A stretch of DNA of 64,000 bases from Streptomyces sp. CB01635 (GTDB taxonomy: Bacteria; Actinomycetota; Actinomycetes; Streptomycetales; Streptomycetaceae), in NCBI RefSeq assembly GCF_002803065.1, contig NZ_NNBL01000018.1, positions 105,207 through 169,206 of the forward strand, given 5' to 3'. The position numbers and the translations under genes were made by a program. The notes under the pieces are model-generated. The model ran no database searches, was not told the origin of the DNA, and saw nothing but the letters and a program-made list of their open reading frames with translations. Of this stretch, positions 1 to 9,404 are shown one piece after another. Each line of letters starts with the position of its first letter. Within the stretch, counting starts at the first letter, position 1.

Positions 1-88
1 CCCACGCGGCGAGGGCCGCGCTCAAGCGCGGGTCCGCGGAGCCGTCGTCGTCGGAGAAGCCGGGGTCGGGAATGTTCTTGTTCGCCAC
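1..88 (-). CDS. SseB family protein (5' end only)
   Basis: Only the first 29 codons lie in the window; the gene runs off the left edge on the minus strand. The GTG start gives a product beginning VANKNIPDPGFSDDDG and continuing with SADPRLSAALAAW. I recognise this N-terminus from Streptomyces SseB-family proteins encoded near the rplT/infC translation genes. An alternative GTG two codons upstream (position 94) is possible. No clear Shine-Dalgarno sequence is visible. The function of actinobacterial SseB-domain proteins is not established. The call rests on recognising the N-terminus, not on a full domain. Confidence 0.6.
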   Translation of the reverse strand, partial: MANKNIPDPGFSDDDGSADPRLSAALAAW

Positions 89-183
89 GTTCACCGACCC
101 TACCGACCGGGCGGCGCGATCTTCTCAGCGGACCCTGAGCCGGGTCTCACGGTGCGCACAGGACGGGCGCCGAGCATCCGGGC

Positions 184-1065
184 ATGGACCGGAACGGACT
201 CGCGGCGTGCGCCGCCCTTCTCGCGGGAACCCTCGTGGGGACCCTCATAGGCTGCTCGCCGGGCGGGGCGGAGCAGCCGGTTCCGGTCGCCGCCACGGCG
301 TCGGCGTCCGTACCCGCATCCGACGAGGAGGTCTCCGTGGACCGTGACGACGCGCTCGCGAAGGCGCTGAAGCCCCTGCTTTCGGACGGTGACGCGCGGG
401 TCTCGGTGGCGGTCGCCGCGCTCGACGGGTCGGCGGACGGCGCCGTGTACGACGGCGCGTCCGCGTTCGACACCGCGAGCATCGTCAAGGTCGACATCCT
501 CGCGGCGCTGCTGCTGCGGGCACAGGACGCAGGGCGGGCGCTGACGTCGCAGGAGCGCGCATACGCGACGGCGATGATCGAGAACAGTGACAACGCGTCC
601 GCGACGGCCCTGTGGGACTCGATCGGCGGCGCGGACGGGCTCGACGCGGCGAACCTGACGCTGGGGCTGACCGGGACGAGGGCGGGCGCGGGCGGCGAGT
701 GGGGTCTGACGCAGACGACCGCGGAGGATCAACTGACGTTGCTGCGCGCCGTGTTCAGCACGGAGGGCTCGGGGCTGAGCGAGGCGTCGCGCGCCTACGT
801 CGTCGGGCTGATGGGGCGGACCGCTGCGGACCAGCGGTGGGGTGTGTCCGCGGCCGCCGACTCCGTGTCCGGGTGTGCGCTGAAGAACGGGTGGCTGCCG
901 CGCACCGCGACCGGGCTGTGGGACATCAACAGCGTGGGGCGGGTGACCGTCGGAGGGAAGCCGTACCTGGTCTCGGTGCTCTCCGACGGCAACGCGACCA
1001 AGGAGGTGGGGGTGGCGCTCGTGGAGGGGGTCGCGACGGCGGCCGTCTCCGTGCTCACCGGCTGA
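184..1065 (+). CDS. Serine hydrolase lipoprotein, class A beta-lactamase-like
   Basis: The 293-residue product starts with a lipoprotein signal peptide whose lipobox LIGC places the modified Cys at residue 24, so it should be anchored outside the membrane. A Thr/Ser/Ala/Pro-rich linker follows. The catalytic domain then carries the SxxK motif SIVK (residues 99-102) and SDN (135-137), as in class A beta-lactamases and related penicillin-recognising enzymes. A KNG (in LKNGW) stands where KTG is usual. The length fits the family. Whether it hydrolyses beta-lactams or acts on peptidoglycan cannot be told from sequence. It converges on the mycosin gene with only three bases between the stops. Confidence 0.8.
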   Translation: MDRNGLAACAALLAGTLVGTLIGCSPGGAEQPVPVAATASASVPASDEEVSVDRDDALAKALKPLLSDGDARVSVAVAALDGSADGAVYDGASAFDTASIVKVDILAALLLRAQDAGRALTSQERAYATAMIENSDNASATALWDSIGGADGLDAANLTLGLTGTRAGAGGEWGLTQTTAEDQLTLLRAVFSTEGSGLSEASRAYVVGLMGRTAADQRWGVSAAADSVSGCALKNGWLPRTATGLWDINSVGRVTVGGKPYLVSVLSDGNATKEVGVALVEGVATAAVSVLTG

Positions 1066-1068
1066 GGC

Positions 1069-2238
1069 TCAGAGGACCGTGCGACGCCCGCGCCACAGGT
1101 AGACGGCGGCCGCGAGGAGCACGACGCCGAGGCCGCCCGCGACGGGGCCCACCCAGCCGGTACCCGCGTCGCCGTCGGGGGTGTCGGGTCCCGTGCCGAA
1201 GAACTTCTCCGAGTACGTGGTGGAGCGCAGGCCCTCGGCCTTGAGGGAGTCGCCCTTGCGGATCGCGGCGGCCGGGTCGACGAAGCCGAAGCCGAGGGAG
1301 TCGTCGCGGCCGCCCGAGGGGGCGTCGCGGGCGGTGTCCTCCAGGAGCTGCTTGATCTGCGCGGGCGTGAGCCCCGGGTGGGCGGCGCGGACCAGCGCGA
1401 CGGCGCCGGACACGAAGGCCGAGGCGGCGCTGGTGCCCCAGCCCGAGTAGTACGTGCGGTCGGGGTCGGCGATCGCGATGGCGTCGCCGGGGGCGCTGAC
1501 GGTGGCGTACCAGCGGCGCGTGGAGAAGGGGGCGCGGTGGAGGTAGCGGTCGACGGCGGTGGCCGTGATCACTCCGGGGTACGCGGCCGGGTACGAGATG
1601 TGGTCGCCCTTCTTGCCGCCGTTGCCCGCGGAGGCGACGACGACGGAGCCCTTCTTCAGCGCGTACTGGACGGCGGCGTCCTCGGTGGCTTCCGGGTGGG
1701 CGGTGGCGGAGTCGTCGCCGAGGGAGAGGTTGATGACGTCGGCGCCGTGGTCGGCGGCCCAGCGGATGCCGTCGGCGAGTGCGCTGCCCCGGCTGGAGCG
1801 GGCTTCCTTGCGGGCCGGGTCGCCGTCCTCGAGGATCACGCGGACGGGCAGGACCTTCGCCTCGGGCGCGATGCCGAGTACGCCGTCGTCGCCGCCCGGG
1901 CCGTGGCCGTGACCGGCGATGATCCCGGCCATGGCGGTGCCGTGCCGGGCCCAGGAACGGTCGCCCCTCTTGGCGCCGAAGCCGACGAGGTCCTTGATGG
2001 GCAGGACGTTGCCCTTGAGGTCGGGGTGGGTGCCGTCCACGCCGGTGTCGAGGACGGCGACGGTGATGCCCTTGCCCTTGGTCGTGCGCCAGGCGTCCTC
2101 GGTGTGCATCGCGTCCAGGCCCCACTGCTGGGCGCGGACGGAGTCGGCGTGGGCGGTGGTCGACGGGAGCAGCGCGAGGGCCGCGGCGGCCGTGAGCGCG
2201 GTGGCGGCGTTCCGCCAGGCGGCGGCCGTGCGGGTCAT
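1069..2238 (-). CDS. mycP: Type VII secretion-type mycosin (S8 subtilisin-like protease)
   Basis: The 389-residue product has an N-terminal signal peptide ending near AHA (about residue 31), an S8 protease domain, and a C-terminal membrane segment at about 360-380 followed by the short basic tail WRGRRTVL. This is the mycosin layout, with the protease outside the cell and the tail inside. The triad is visible: Asp64 in VLDTGVDGTH, His99 in RHGTAMAG and Ser270 in GTSAASAF. The oxyanion Asn is in SAGNGG (about 206). Its start overlaps the end of the upstream proline-rich gene by four bases, so the two are probably translationally coupled. No EccB, EccC, EccD or EsxA-like gene is nearby, so it looks like an orphan mycosin. 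Confidence 0.87.
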   Translation of the reverse strand: MTRTAAAWRNAATALTAAAALALLPSTTAHADSVRAQQWGLDAMHTEDAWRTTKGKGITVAVLDTGVDGTHPDLKGNVLPIKDLVGFGAKRGDRSWARHGTAMAGIIAGHGHGPGGDDGVLGIAPEAKVLPVRVILEDGDPARKEARSSRGSALADGIRWAADHGADVINLSLGDDSATAHPEATEDAAVQYALKKGSVVVASAGNGGKKGDHISYPAAYPGVITATAVDRYLHRAPFSTRRWYATVSAPGDAIAIADPDRTYYSGWGTSAASAFVSGAVALVRAAHPGLTPAQIKQLLEDTARDAPSGGRDDSLGFGFVDPAAAIRKGDSLKAEGLRSTTYSEKFFGTGPDTPDGDAGTGWVGPVAGGLGVVLLAAAVYLWRGRRTVL

Positions 2239-3575
2239 GACGGCTCCTCGGTGACCTTGGCGACGGCGGCCCGCAGGCTTCGTTCCACACGGTCGGCGAT
2301 GCCCTGCGCCTCGAAGCCGAGGCCGGCCTGCGCGGGGGTCGCGACGCTGCCGGACTTCATGGCCTCGGCGGCGGGCTGCGGGTCGGTGACGGTACGGGCG
2401 TCGGCGAAGCCGGAGACGGCGTAGGCGACAACGGGGGCGTCGGTGAGGACGGAGATGGTCCAGGAGGCGCGCTGGGCGTCGCCGAACCCGGCGGCGAGGG
2501 TGCCCTTCGCCGCGTACGGGCGGGGCACGAGGTCGGTCCTGCGGTCGAGGCCGTCCTCGGTGAACCGGGTGCGCAGCGCCTTCATGGCCTCCGTGTCCGC
2601 CTTGGTGAACAGCAGGCCGACGGTGGTGACATGGCTGCGGGTGGCGTCGGTGTAGGTGGCGCGCAGGAGGCGCAGACAGCCGGCGGGCCTGAGCGCCTTC
2701 TGCAGCAGCGGGTCGAAGGCGTTCTCACAGGTGCTGTCCGGGGCGACGGCGATACGGGTCCAGGTGCGGTCGGCGCCGCCGGGTCCCGCTCCGTCGCCCT
2801 TGATGACGGGCGGGAACAGCCGGTCGACGGGGACGCTGTGCCAGAGGGTGCCCGCGGCGGCGTACGAGCTCGGTGAGCCGACGCTGCCGCCGCTGTCCCC
2901 GGTCAGCCAACTCCCGGTCGCCGCACCGCCGATGAGGCCGAGTCCGAGCACGGCGCAGGCCGCGGCGGCAGCGACGCGGGGCCGTATCCGGGAGCCGATG
3001 GGGCGCAGGCGGGTGGTGCTGTCGTCGTACGAGGCGGGGCGCGCGAAGAACACGAAGGGGCGGCCGGCGCCGGGTCCCGGGGTGAGGTCGACGGCCCCGA
3101 CGGGGCGCCTTCCGACGGGGGGCTCGCCGGGGATGCGCGGGGGCGCGGCGGGGCGGGGGACGGTGGCGTGCGGTTCGCCGGGGGCGCGCGGCGGCGTGGC
3201 GGGACGGCGAGGGACCGCTGTCGCGGGAGGTGTGGCGGGGTGGGGCGGGGGCGTGCCGTCGGGGCTCTGCGCGGCGGTGTCCCTGATCGGCCGAAGCCTG
3301 GTCGTGGTCTCCGTCGGGCGCTCGGGCGGCAGGGGGCCGGGGTGCGCCGGCCGGTCGGACACGGGGGCCGCGGGCGTGCCCGGCACGGGCGGGATGTCCG
3401 GGAAGCGAGCCGAGGCGGGGGGCGGCGGAGGTGTCTGGCCCGGCGCCGGAGTGTGCGTGGGGCGCGGGGGTATCGACGCGTCCGGGCCGGCCGAGGCATC
3501 GGCCAACTCGTCGCGCCGCGTGGGCGGCTGGGAGGGGCGCGGCGGGATCGGCGCGCGGCGCGCTTGCGTGCTCAT
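2235..3575 (-). CDS. Proline-rich single-pass membrane protein of unknown function
   Basis: The 446-residue product is not a recognised family. Roughly the first 200 residues are rich in Pro, Arg and Thr and probably disordered and cytoplasmic. They contain PPRP, PPPPPAS and repeated TTRLRPI segments. A single hydrophobic helix follows at about 203-225. The remaining 220 residues appear folded and extracytoplasmic, with two Cys (in DSTCENAF and AGCLRL) that could form a disulfide. The stop overlaps the mycosin start (ATGA-type overlap), so the pair is one transcription unit. Inference: a substrate, partner or scaffold of the mycosin. Confidence 0.7.
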   Translation of the reverse strand: MSTQARRAPIPPRPSQPPTRRDELADASAGPDASIPPRPTHTPAPGQTPPPPPASARFPDIPPVPGTPAAPVSDRPAHPGPLPPERPTETTTRLRPIRDTAAQSPDGTPPPHPATPPATAVPRRPATPPRAPGEPHATVPRPAAPPRIPGEPPVGRRPVGAVDLTPGPGAGRPFVFFARPASYDDSTTRLRPIGSRIRPRVAAAAACAVLGLGLIGGAATGSWLTGDSGGSVGSPSSYAAAGTLWHSVPVDRLFPPVIKGDGAGPGGADRTWTRIAVAPDSTCENAFDPLLQKALRPAGCLRLLRATYTDATRSHVTTVGLLFTKADTEAMKALRTRFTEDGLDRRTDLVPRPYAAKGTLAAGFGDAQRASWTISVLTDAPVVAYAVSGFADARTVTDPQPAAEAMKSGSVATPAQAGLGFEAQGIADRVERSLRAAVAKVTEEPS

Positions 3576-3723
3576 GCCTCCCCGTTTCCGTCCCGTTCTC
3601 GTCCTGCGTCCGCGTCACTCTACGGGCTGACGCGGCCCCGCAGGGACCCCGTATCGCAGGTCAGGACGATCTGCCCGGATCCTCCCCCTACCCCGCGGTA
3701 ATCGTGTCTGGCAGGCTTCGGTC

Positions 3724-4926
3724 ATGACACCCCGCGCAGCCGACAGGGCCCGCTACGACCGGGCCACCGCTCATCTCGACGCCCCGGTCGCGATCGTCGA
3801 TCTGGAGGCGTTCGACGCCAACGCGGACGATCTGGTGCGGCGGGCGGGCGGCAAGCCGATCCGCGTCGCGAGCAAGTCGGTGCGCTGTCGCGCGCTGCTC
3901 GAACGGGTCCTGGCCAGGGACGGTTTCGCCGGGGTCATGTCGTTCACGCTCGCGGAGTCCCTGTGGCTGGCGCGGTCCGGTTTCGAGGACGTGCTGCTCG
4001 CGTATCCGTCGGCGGACCGGGCCGGTTTCGCGGAGCTCGCGCACGATCCGAAGCCGGCGGCGGCGGTCACGGTCATGGTCGACGACCCGGCCCAGCTGCG
4101 GCTGATCGACGACGCGCGGGACGGCGGGCGCGAGGAGATCAGGGTCTGTCTGGAACTGGACACCTCGTGGCAGGTGCTCGGCGGGCGCGTGCGGGTCGGC
4201 GCCCGCCGCTCCCCGCTCCGCTCCCCCGCCCAGGTCGCCGACATGGCACGCGCCGTGGCCCGGCGGCCGGGGTTCCGGCTCGTGGGTGTGATGGCGTACG
4301 AGGGTCATGTCGCGGGTGTCGGTGACGCGGTCGCGGGGCGGCCGGTGCGCTCCCGGGCGATCCGGCTGATGCAGGCCGCGGCCCGTAAGGAGCTGACGGT
4401 CAGGCGGGCCGAAGTGGTGCGCGCGGTACGCACGGTGGCGCCGGACCTGGAGTTCGTGAACGGCGGCGGCACGGGCAGTGTGCAGCACACCGCGGCCGAG
4501 CCCGCGGTGACCGAGATCGCGGCGGGGTCGGGGCTCTATGTGCCGCGCCTGTTCGACAACTACACGTCGTTCACGGGCCGGCCCGCCGCCCTGTTCGCGC
4601 AGCCCGTGGTGCGCAGGCCGGGCGTCGGGGTCGTGACCGTGCTCGGCGGCGGCTACCCGGCGTCGGGCGCCGCGGGAGCCGACCGGCTGCCGGTGCCGTA
4701 TCTCCCGGAGGGCCTGCGCTACGACCCCCAAGAGGGCCCGGGCGAGGTCCAGACACCGCTGCTCGGGGCACCCGCCGACGATCTGCTGATCGGCGACAAG
4801 GTGTGGTTCCGGCATGCGAAGGCCGGCGAGCTGTGCGAGCGGTTCGACGTGCTGCGCCTGGTGGAGGGCGACACGGTGACGGCGACCGTGCCGACGTACC
4901 GCGGTGAGGGCTACACGTTCCTCTGA
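3724..4926 (+). CDS. PLP-dependent amino acid deaminase/aldolase (D-threonine aldolase / alanine racemase N-domain fold)
   Basis: The 400-residue protein has a fold-type III PLP barrel of the alanine racemase N-terminal family, followed by a beta domain as in D-threonine aldolases and D-serine dehydratases. The likely Schiff-base lysine is Lys51 in IRVASKSVRC near the end of the first strand, the expected place. Later glycine-rich segments such as VNGGGTGSVQ fit phosphate binding. A His that could be the metal ligand lies in WFRHAKAGELCERF near the C-terminus. Family members act on D-beta-hydroxy amino acids, but the substrate here is unknown. It is a single gene that converges on the DUF2510 gene. 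Confidence 0.75.
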   Translation: MTPRAADRARYDRATAHLDAPVAIVDLEAFDANADDLVRRAGGKPIRVASKSVRCRALLERVLARDGFAGVMSFTLAESLWLARSGFEDVLLAYPSADRAGFAELAHDPKPAAAVTVMVDDPAQLRLIDDARDGGREEIRVCLELDTSWQVLGGRVRVGARRSPLRSPAQVADMARAVARRPGFRLVGVMAYEGHVAGVGDAVAGRPVRSRAIRLMQAAARKELTVRRAEVVRAVRTVAPDLEFVNGGGTGSVQHTAAEPAVTEIAAGSGLYVPRLFDNYTSFTGRPAALFAQPVVRRPGVGVVTVLGGGYPASGAAGADRLPVPYLPEGLRYDPQEGPGEVQTPLLGAPADDLLIGDKVWFRHAKAGELCERFDVLRLVEGDTVTATVPTYRGEGYTFL

Positions 4927-4941
4927 GGATCCCGGGACGGT

Positions 4942-5901
4942 TCACGGCGTGACGGTGGGGCCGATGCTGCTGCCCACGCCGCCGTCGGACCCGCTGTCGC
5001 CCGCCGCCCTGATGCCCTTGACGATGCGGTCCATGTCGGAGAGCGGTGGCGCGTCCTGGCCGGCGTCGACGGTGATGCGGACGGTCACCAGGGCCTCGGA
5101 GCCGGCGCTGGAGGGGAAGACGACGGACTGGACGTAACCGCCGGGCCCCTTCGCGGTCTTCACCTTCCAGCGGACGAGGTAGCCGGCGCGCCCGGCGACC
5201 GCGGTCTGGCGGGCGGCGATCTGCTGGTGCGACTCGATGCCGCCGAAGGGCTGCTGGTTGATGCCGTTCTTGTCGTACGAGGCGTCCGCGGCGTCCTTGA
5301 TGTCCCGTTTGGCGATGACTTCGGGCGAGGTCTCGTCGGTCCCGGTGACGGTGCGGGAGACGACGGTGCCGTGCCGGCACAGGCCCGAGTCGCCGGGGCA
5401 GTCGTAGGTGCGCGGGGTGGTGATCAGCATGTCGTCGTCGACGACGTTCTCGGCCTTCTGCCAGCCGTCGAGGACGGGGAGCGTGATGCCGTTGAGCTGG
5501 TCGACGGCGGTGGACGCGTCCTCGGTGGGGGTGGGCTCGGCGCTGCTCGCCGTGGCGGTCGGGTCCGTGGGTGCCGGGGCGCTCGAGGTGGGCGCCGTGC
5601 GGGACTTGGGGTCGTCGTCGCCACGGCCGAGCAGGACGGCACCGGTGGCGATGGAGGCGACGAGCACGATGCCGGCGGCGGCCAGGGCGATGGTCTTCGC
5701 GCCGCGGCCCGGTGCGGCGGGCGGGCGCTGCGGGCCCGCGGCGGGGAGCGGGGGCTCGACGGGCGGCCCGAAAGCCTGTGGCGCGGCCGGGGTGTTCTGC
5801 GGCTGCCGTCGGTGCTCGGTCCACGCGGCCCCGTCCCACCAGCGCTCGGTGGGCGGGGCCGTGGGGTCCGGGTACCAGCCGGGCGGGGGCGTCATGCTCA
5901 T
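4942..5901 (-). CDS. DUF2510 domain membrane protein
   Basis: The N-terminus contains the DUF2510 signature PGWYPDPTAPPTERWWDGAAW at about residues 6-26, an actinobacterial module found at the cytoplasmic end of many membrane proteins. A Pro/Ala linker, one transmembrane helix (about residues 70-92), a Thr/Ser/Asp-rich spacer and an extracytoplasmic domain of about 190 residues follow. That domain contains two Cys in the segment YDCPGDSGLCRHG that could form a disulfide. ATG at 5901 is used here; ATG at 5895 is also possible. The role is unknown. It ends 15 bases from the convergent deaminase gene. Confidence 0.75.
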   Translation of the reverse strand: MSMTPPPGWYPDPTAPPTERWWDGAAWTEHRRQPQNTPAAPQAFGPPVEPPLPAAGPQRPPAAPGRGAKTIALAAAGIVLVASIATGAVLLGRGDDDPKSRTAPTSSAPAPTDPTATASSAEPTPTEDASTAVDQLNGITLPVLDGWQKAENVVDDDMLITTPRTYDCPGDSGLCRHGTVVSRTVTGTDETSPEVIAKRDIKDAADASYDKNGINQQPFGGIESHQQIAARQTAVAGRAGYLVRWKVKTAKGPGGYVQSVVFPSSAGSEALVTVRITVDAGQDAPPLSDMDRIVKGIRAAGDSGSDGGVGSSIGPTVTP

Positions 5902-5929
5902 CCCGGCACTCTAAGTTGTGCGGGGAAGG

Positions 5930-7219
<1,290 letters not shown>

Positions 7220-7252
7220 GCCTGGGGACCGTACACCTATATGACACGTCCC

Positions 7253-8032
7253 CTACAGAGGCGTGACGTACGCCCCCGAGATGCCGCCGTCGACGAGGAA
7301 GTCGGTGGCGTTCACGAACGAGGAGTCGTCGCTCGCGAGGAAGGCCACGGCGGCGGCGATCTCGTCGGCGTCCGCGAAGCGGCCGACCGGGATGTGGACG
7401 AGGCGGCGCGCGGCGCGCTCGGGGTCCTTGGCGAACAGCTCCTGGAGGAGCGGGGTGTTGACCGGGCCCGGGCACAGGGCGTTGACCCTGATGCCCTCGC
7501 GGGCGAACTGCACGCCGAGCTCGCGGGACATGGCGAGGACGCCGCCCTTGGAGGCCGTGTACGAGATCTGGGAGGTCGCCGCGCCCATGCGCGCCACGAA
7601 CGAGGCGGTGTTGATGATGGAGCCCTTGCCCTGCTGCCGCATGTAGGGGATGGCGGCCTTGCAGCACAGGAAGACGGAGGTGAGGTTGACCTCCTGGACG
7701 CGCTTCCAGGCCTCAAGTCCCGTGTCCAGGATGGAGTCGTCGTCGGGGGGCGAGATCCCGGCGTTGTTGAAGGCGATGTCGACCGAGCCGTAGGTGTCGT
7801 ACGCGGTCTTGAAGAGTGCCTCGACCTGCTCGGCGTCGGTGACGTCGACCTGGACGAAGGTGCCGCCGACGTCTTCGGCGGCCTTCTTGCCGGCGCTCTC
7901 GTCGATGTCGGCGCAGACCACGTTCGCCCCTTCGGAGGCGAGGCGGCGGGCGGTGGCCAGGCCGATGCCGCTGCCGGCTCCGGTGATGACGGCGGTGCGG
8001 CCCACGAGGCGGCGGCAAATGTTCTCGGTCAT
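7253..8032 (-). CDS. SDR-family NAD(P)-dependent dehydrogenase
   Basis: The 259-residue classical short-chain dehydrogenase has the cofactor motif TGAGSGIG at about 15-22, NNAG at about 89-92, the catalytic Ser in NTASFVARMG and the YTASK catalytic pair. An Asp at the end of strand 2 (VVCADID) suggests preference for NAD over NADP. Annotation pipelines often label such proteins 3-oxoacyl-ACP reductase. The position argues otherwise: it is the last gene of glnA4, aldehyde dehydrogenase, SDR, with a six-base gap after the dehydrogenase. Inference: it oxidises the gamma-glutamylated alcohol to the aldehyde that the neighbouring enzyme uses. Confidence 0.85.
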   Translation of the reverse strand: MTENICRRLVGRTAVITGAGSGIGLATARRLASEGANVVCADIDESAGKKAAEDVGGTFVQVDVTDAEQVEALFKTAYDTYGSVDIAFNNAGISPPDDDSILDTGLEAWKRVQEVNLTSVFLCCKAAIPYMRQQGKGSIINTASFVARMGAATSQISYTASKGGVLAMSRELGVQFAREGIRVNALCPGPVNTPLLQELFAKDPERAARRLVHIPVGRFADADEIAAAVAFLASDDSSFVNATDFLVDGGISGAYVTPL

Positions 8033-8038
8033 GGTGCT

Positions 8039-9403
8039 TCAGGCCTCCGTGCTTTCCGTGCTGATGAAGACGTTCTTGGTTTCGGTGAAGGCGGTGAGGG
8101 CGTCGGGGCCCAGTTCGCGGCCGACGCCGGACTGCTTGTACCCACCGAACGGGGTCGAGTAGCGGACGCTCGAGTGGGAGTTGACCGACAGGTTCCCGGC
8201 CCGGACCGCACCGGCGACGCGCAGGGCGCGCCCCACGTCACGGGTCCACAGGGATCCGGAGAGCCCGTACTCGGTGGCGTTGGCGAGCCGGATCGCGTCG
8301 GCCTCGTCGTCGAAGGGCAGGACGACGGCGACGGGCCCGAAGACCTCCTCGGCCGCGGCGGGCGCGTCGGGTGCCGTCTCGGTGAGGACGGTCGGCGGGA
8401 ACCAGAATCCGGCGCCCTCGGGGGCGCTGCCCCGCATGGCGGCCGCTCCCCCGTCGACGTACGAACGGACCCGTTCCAGCTGTGACTTGGAGATGAGCGG
8501 GCCCATCTGGGTCTTCTCGTCGGCGGGGTCGCCGACGACGACGGACTCGATCCCGGGCGCGAGCAGGCCGAGGAACCGGTCGTACACGGACCGCTGGACG
8601 AGGATGCGGGTGCGGGCGCAGCAGTCCTGGCCGGCGTTGTCGAGGAACGACATGGGGGTCGCGGCGGCCGCCGCCTCGATGTCGGCGTCGGCGAAGACGA
8701 TGTTCGGGCTCTTGCCGCCGAGTTCGAGGGTCACGCGCTTCACCTGGTCGGCACACTTGGCCATGATCTGTTTGCCGACGCGGGTGGAGCCGGTGAACAC
8801 GATCTTGGCGATGCCCGGGTGCTCGACGAGGGCGGCTCCCGCCACGCCCCCCGCGCCGGGCAGGACCTGGAAGAGGTACTCGGGAAGCCCTGCTTCCAGG
8901 GCGAGTTCGGCGAGGCGGAGCGCGGTGAGCGGCGTCGCCTCGGCGGGCTTGAGGATCACCGCGTTCCCGGCGGCGAGGGCCGGGGCCGTGCCCCACGCGG
9001 CGATCGGCATGGGGAAGTTCCAGGGCGCGATGACACCGACGACGCCAAGGGGTTCGAGGATCGTGATGTCGAGACCGCCGGCGACGGGGATCTGCCGGCC
9101 GGTGAGGCGCTCCACTCCCCCGGCCGCGTAGTCGAGCAGGTCGCGGACGTTGCCGGCCTCCGAGCGGGCGTTGCCGATGGTGTGTCCGGCCTCGCGCACC
9201 TCCAGGCGGGCCAGTTCCTCGACGTGCTCGTCGACGACGGCGGCGAAGCGGCGCAGGAGGCGGGCCCGGTCGGCGGGGGCCGCGGCCGCCCACTCGCGCT
9301 GTGCCCGGTGGGCCCGCAACACCGCGGTGTCGACCTGGTCGCGGGAGGTCGCGTGGATCGTGGCGATGACTTCTTCGGTCGCCGGGTTGAGGATGTCGTG
9401 CAC
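8039..9403 (-). CDS. NAD(P)-dependent aldehyde dehydrogenase
   Basis: The 454-residue ALDH starts at GTG 9403, one base beyond the glnA4 stop codon. The open frame continues upstream, but only as an out-of-frame reading of glnA4. Visible motifs are PWNFPMPIAAW (Rossmann entry), TGSTRVGKQI (cofactor loop), the general-base Glu in TLELGGKSPNIVF, the nucleophile in AGQDCCARTRI and EVFGPVAVVLPF near the end. Two adjacent Cys occur at the nucleophile site; the first should be the catalytic one. With GlnA4 upstream and an SDR downstream, it probably oxidises a gamma-glutamyl-amino-aldehyde to the acid. Confidence 0.88.
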   Translation of the reverse strand: MHDILNPATEEVIATIHATSRDQVDTAVLRAHRAQREWAAAAPADRARLLRRFAAVVDEHVEELARLEVREAGHTIGNARSEAGNVRDLLDYAAGGVERLTGRQIPVAGGLDITILEPLGVVGVIAPWNFPMPIAAWGTAPALAAGNAVILKPAEATPLTALRLAELALEAGLPEYLFQVLPGAGGVAGAALVEHPGIAKIVFTGSTRVGKQIMAKCADQVKRVTLELGGKSPNIVFADADIEAAAAATPMSFLDNAGQDCCARTRILVQRSVYDRFLGLLAPGIESVVVGDPADEKTQMGPLISKSQLERVRSYVDGGAAAMRGSAPEGAGFWFPPTVLTETAPDAPAAAEEVFGPVAVVLPFDDEADAIRLANATEYGLSGSLWTRDVGRALRVAGAVRAGNLSVNSHSSVRYSTPFGGYKQSGVGRELGPDALTAFTETKNVFISTESTEA

Positions 9404-9404
9404 G

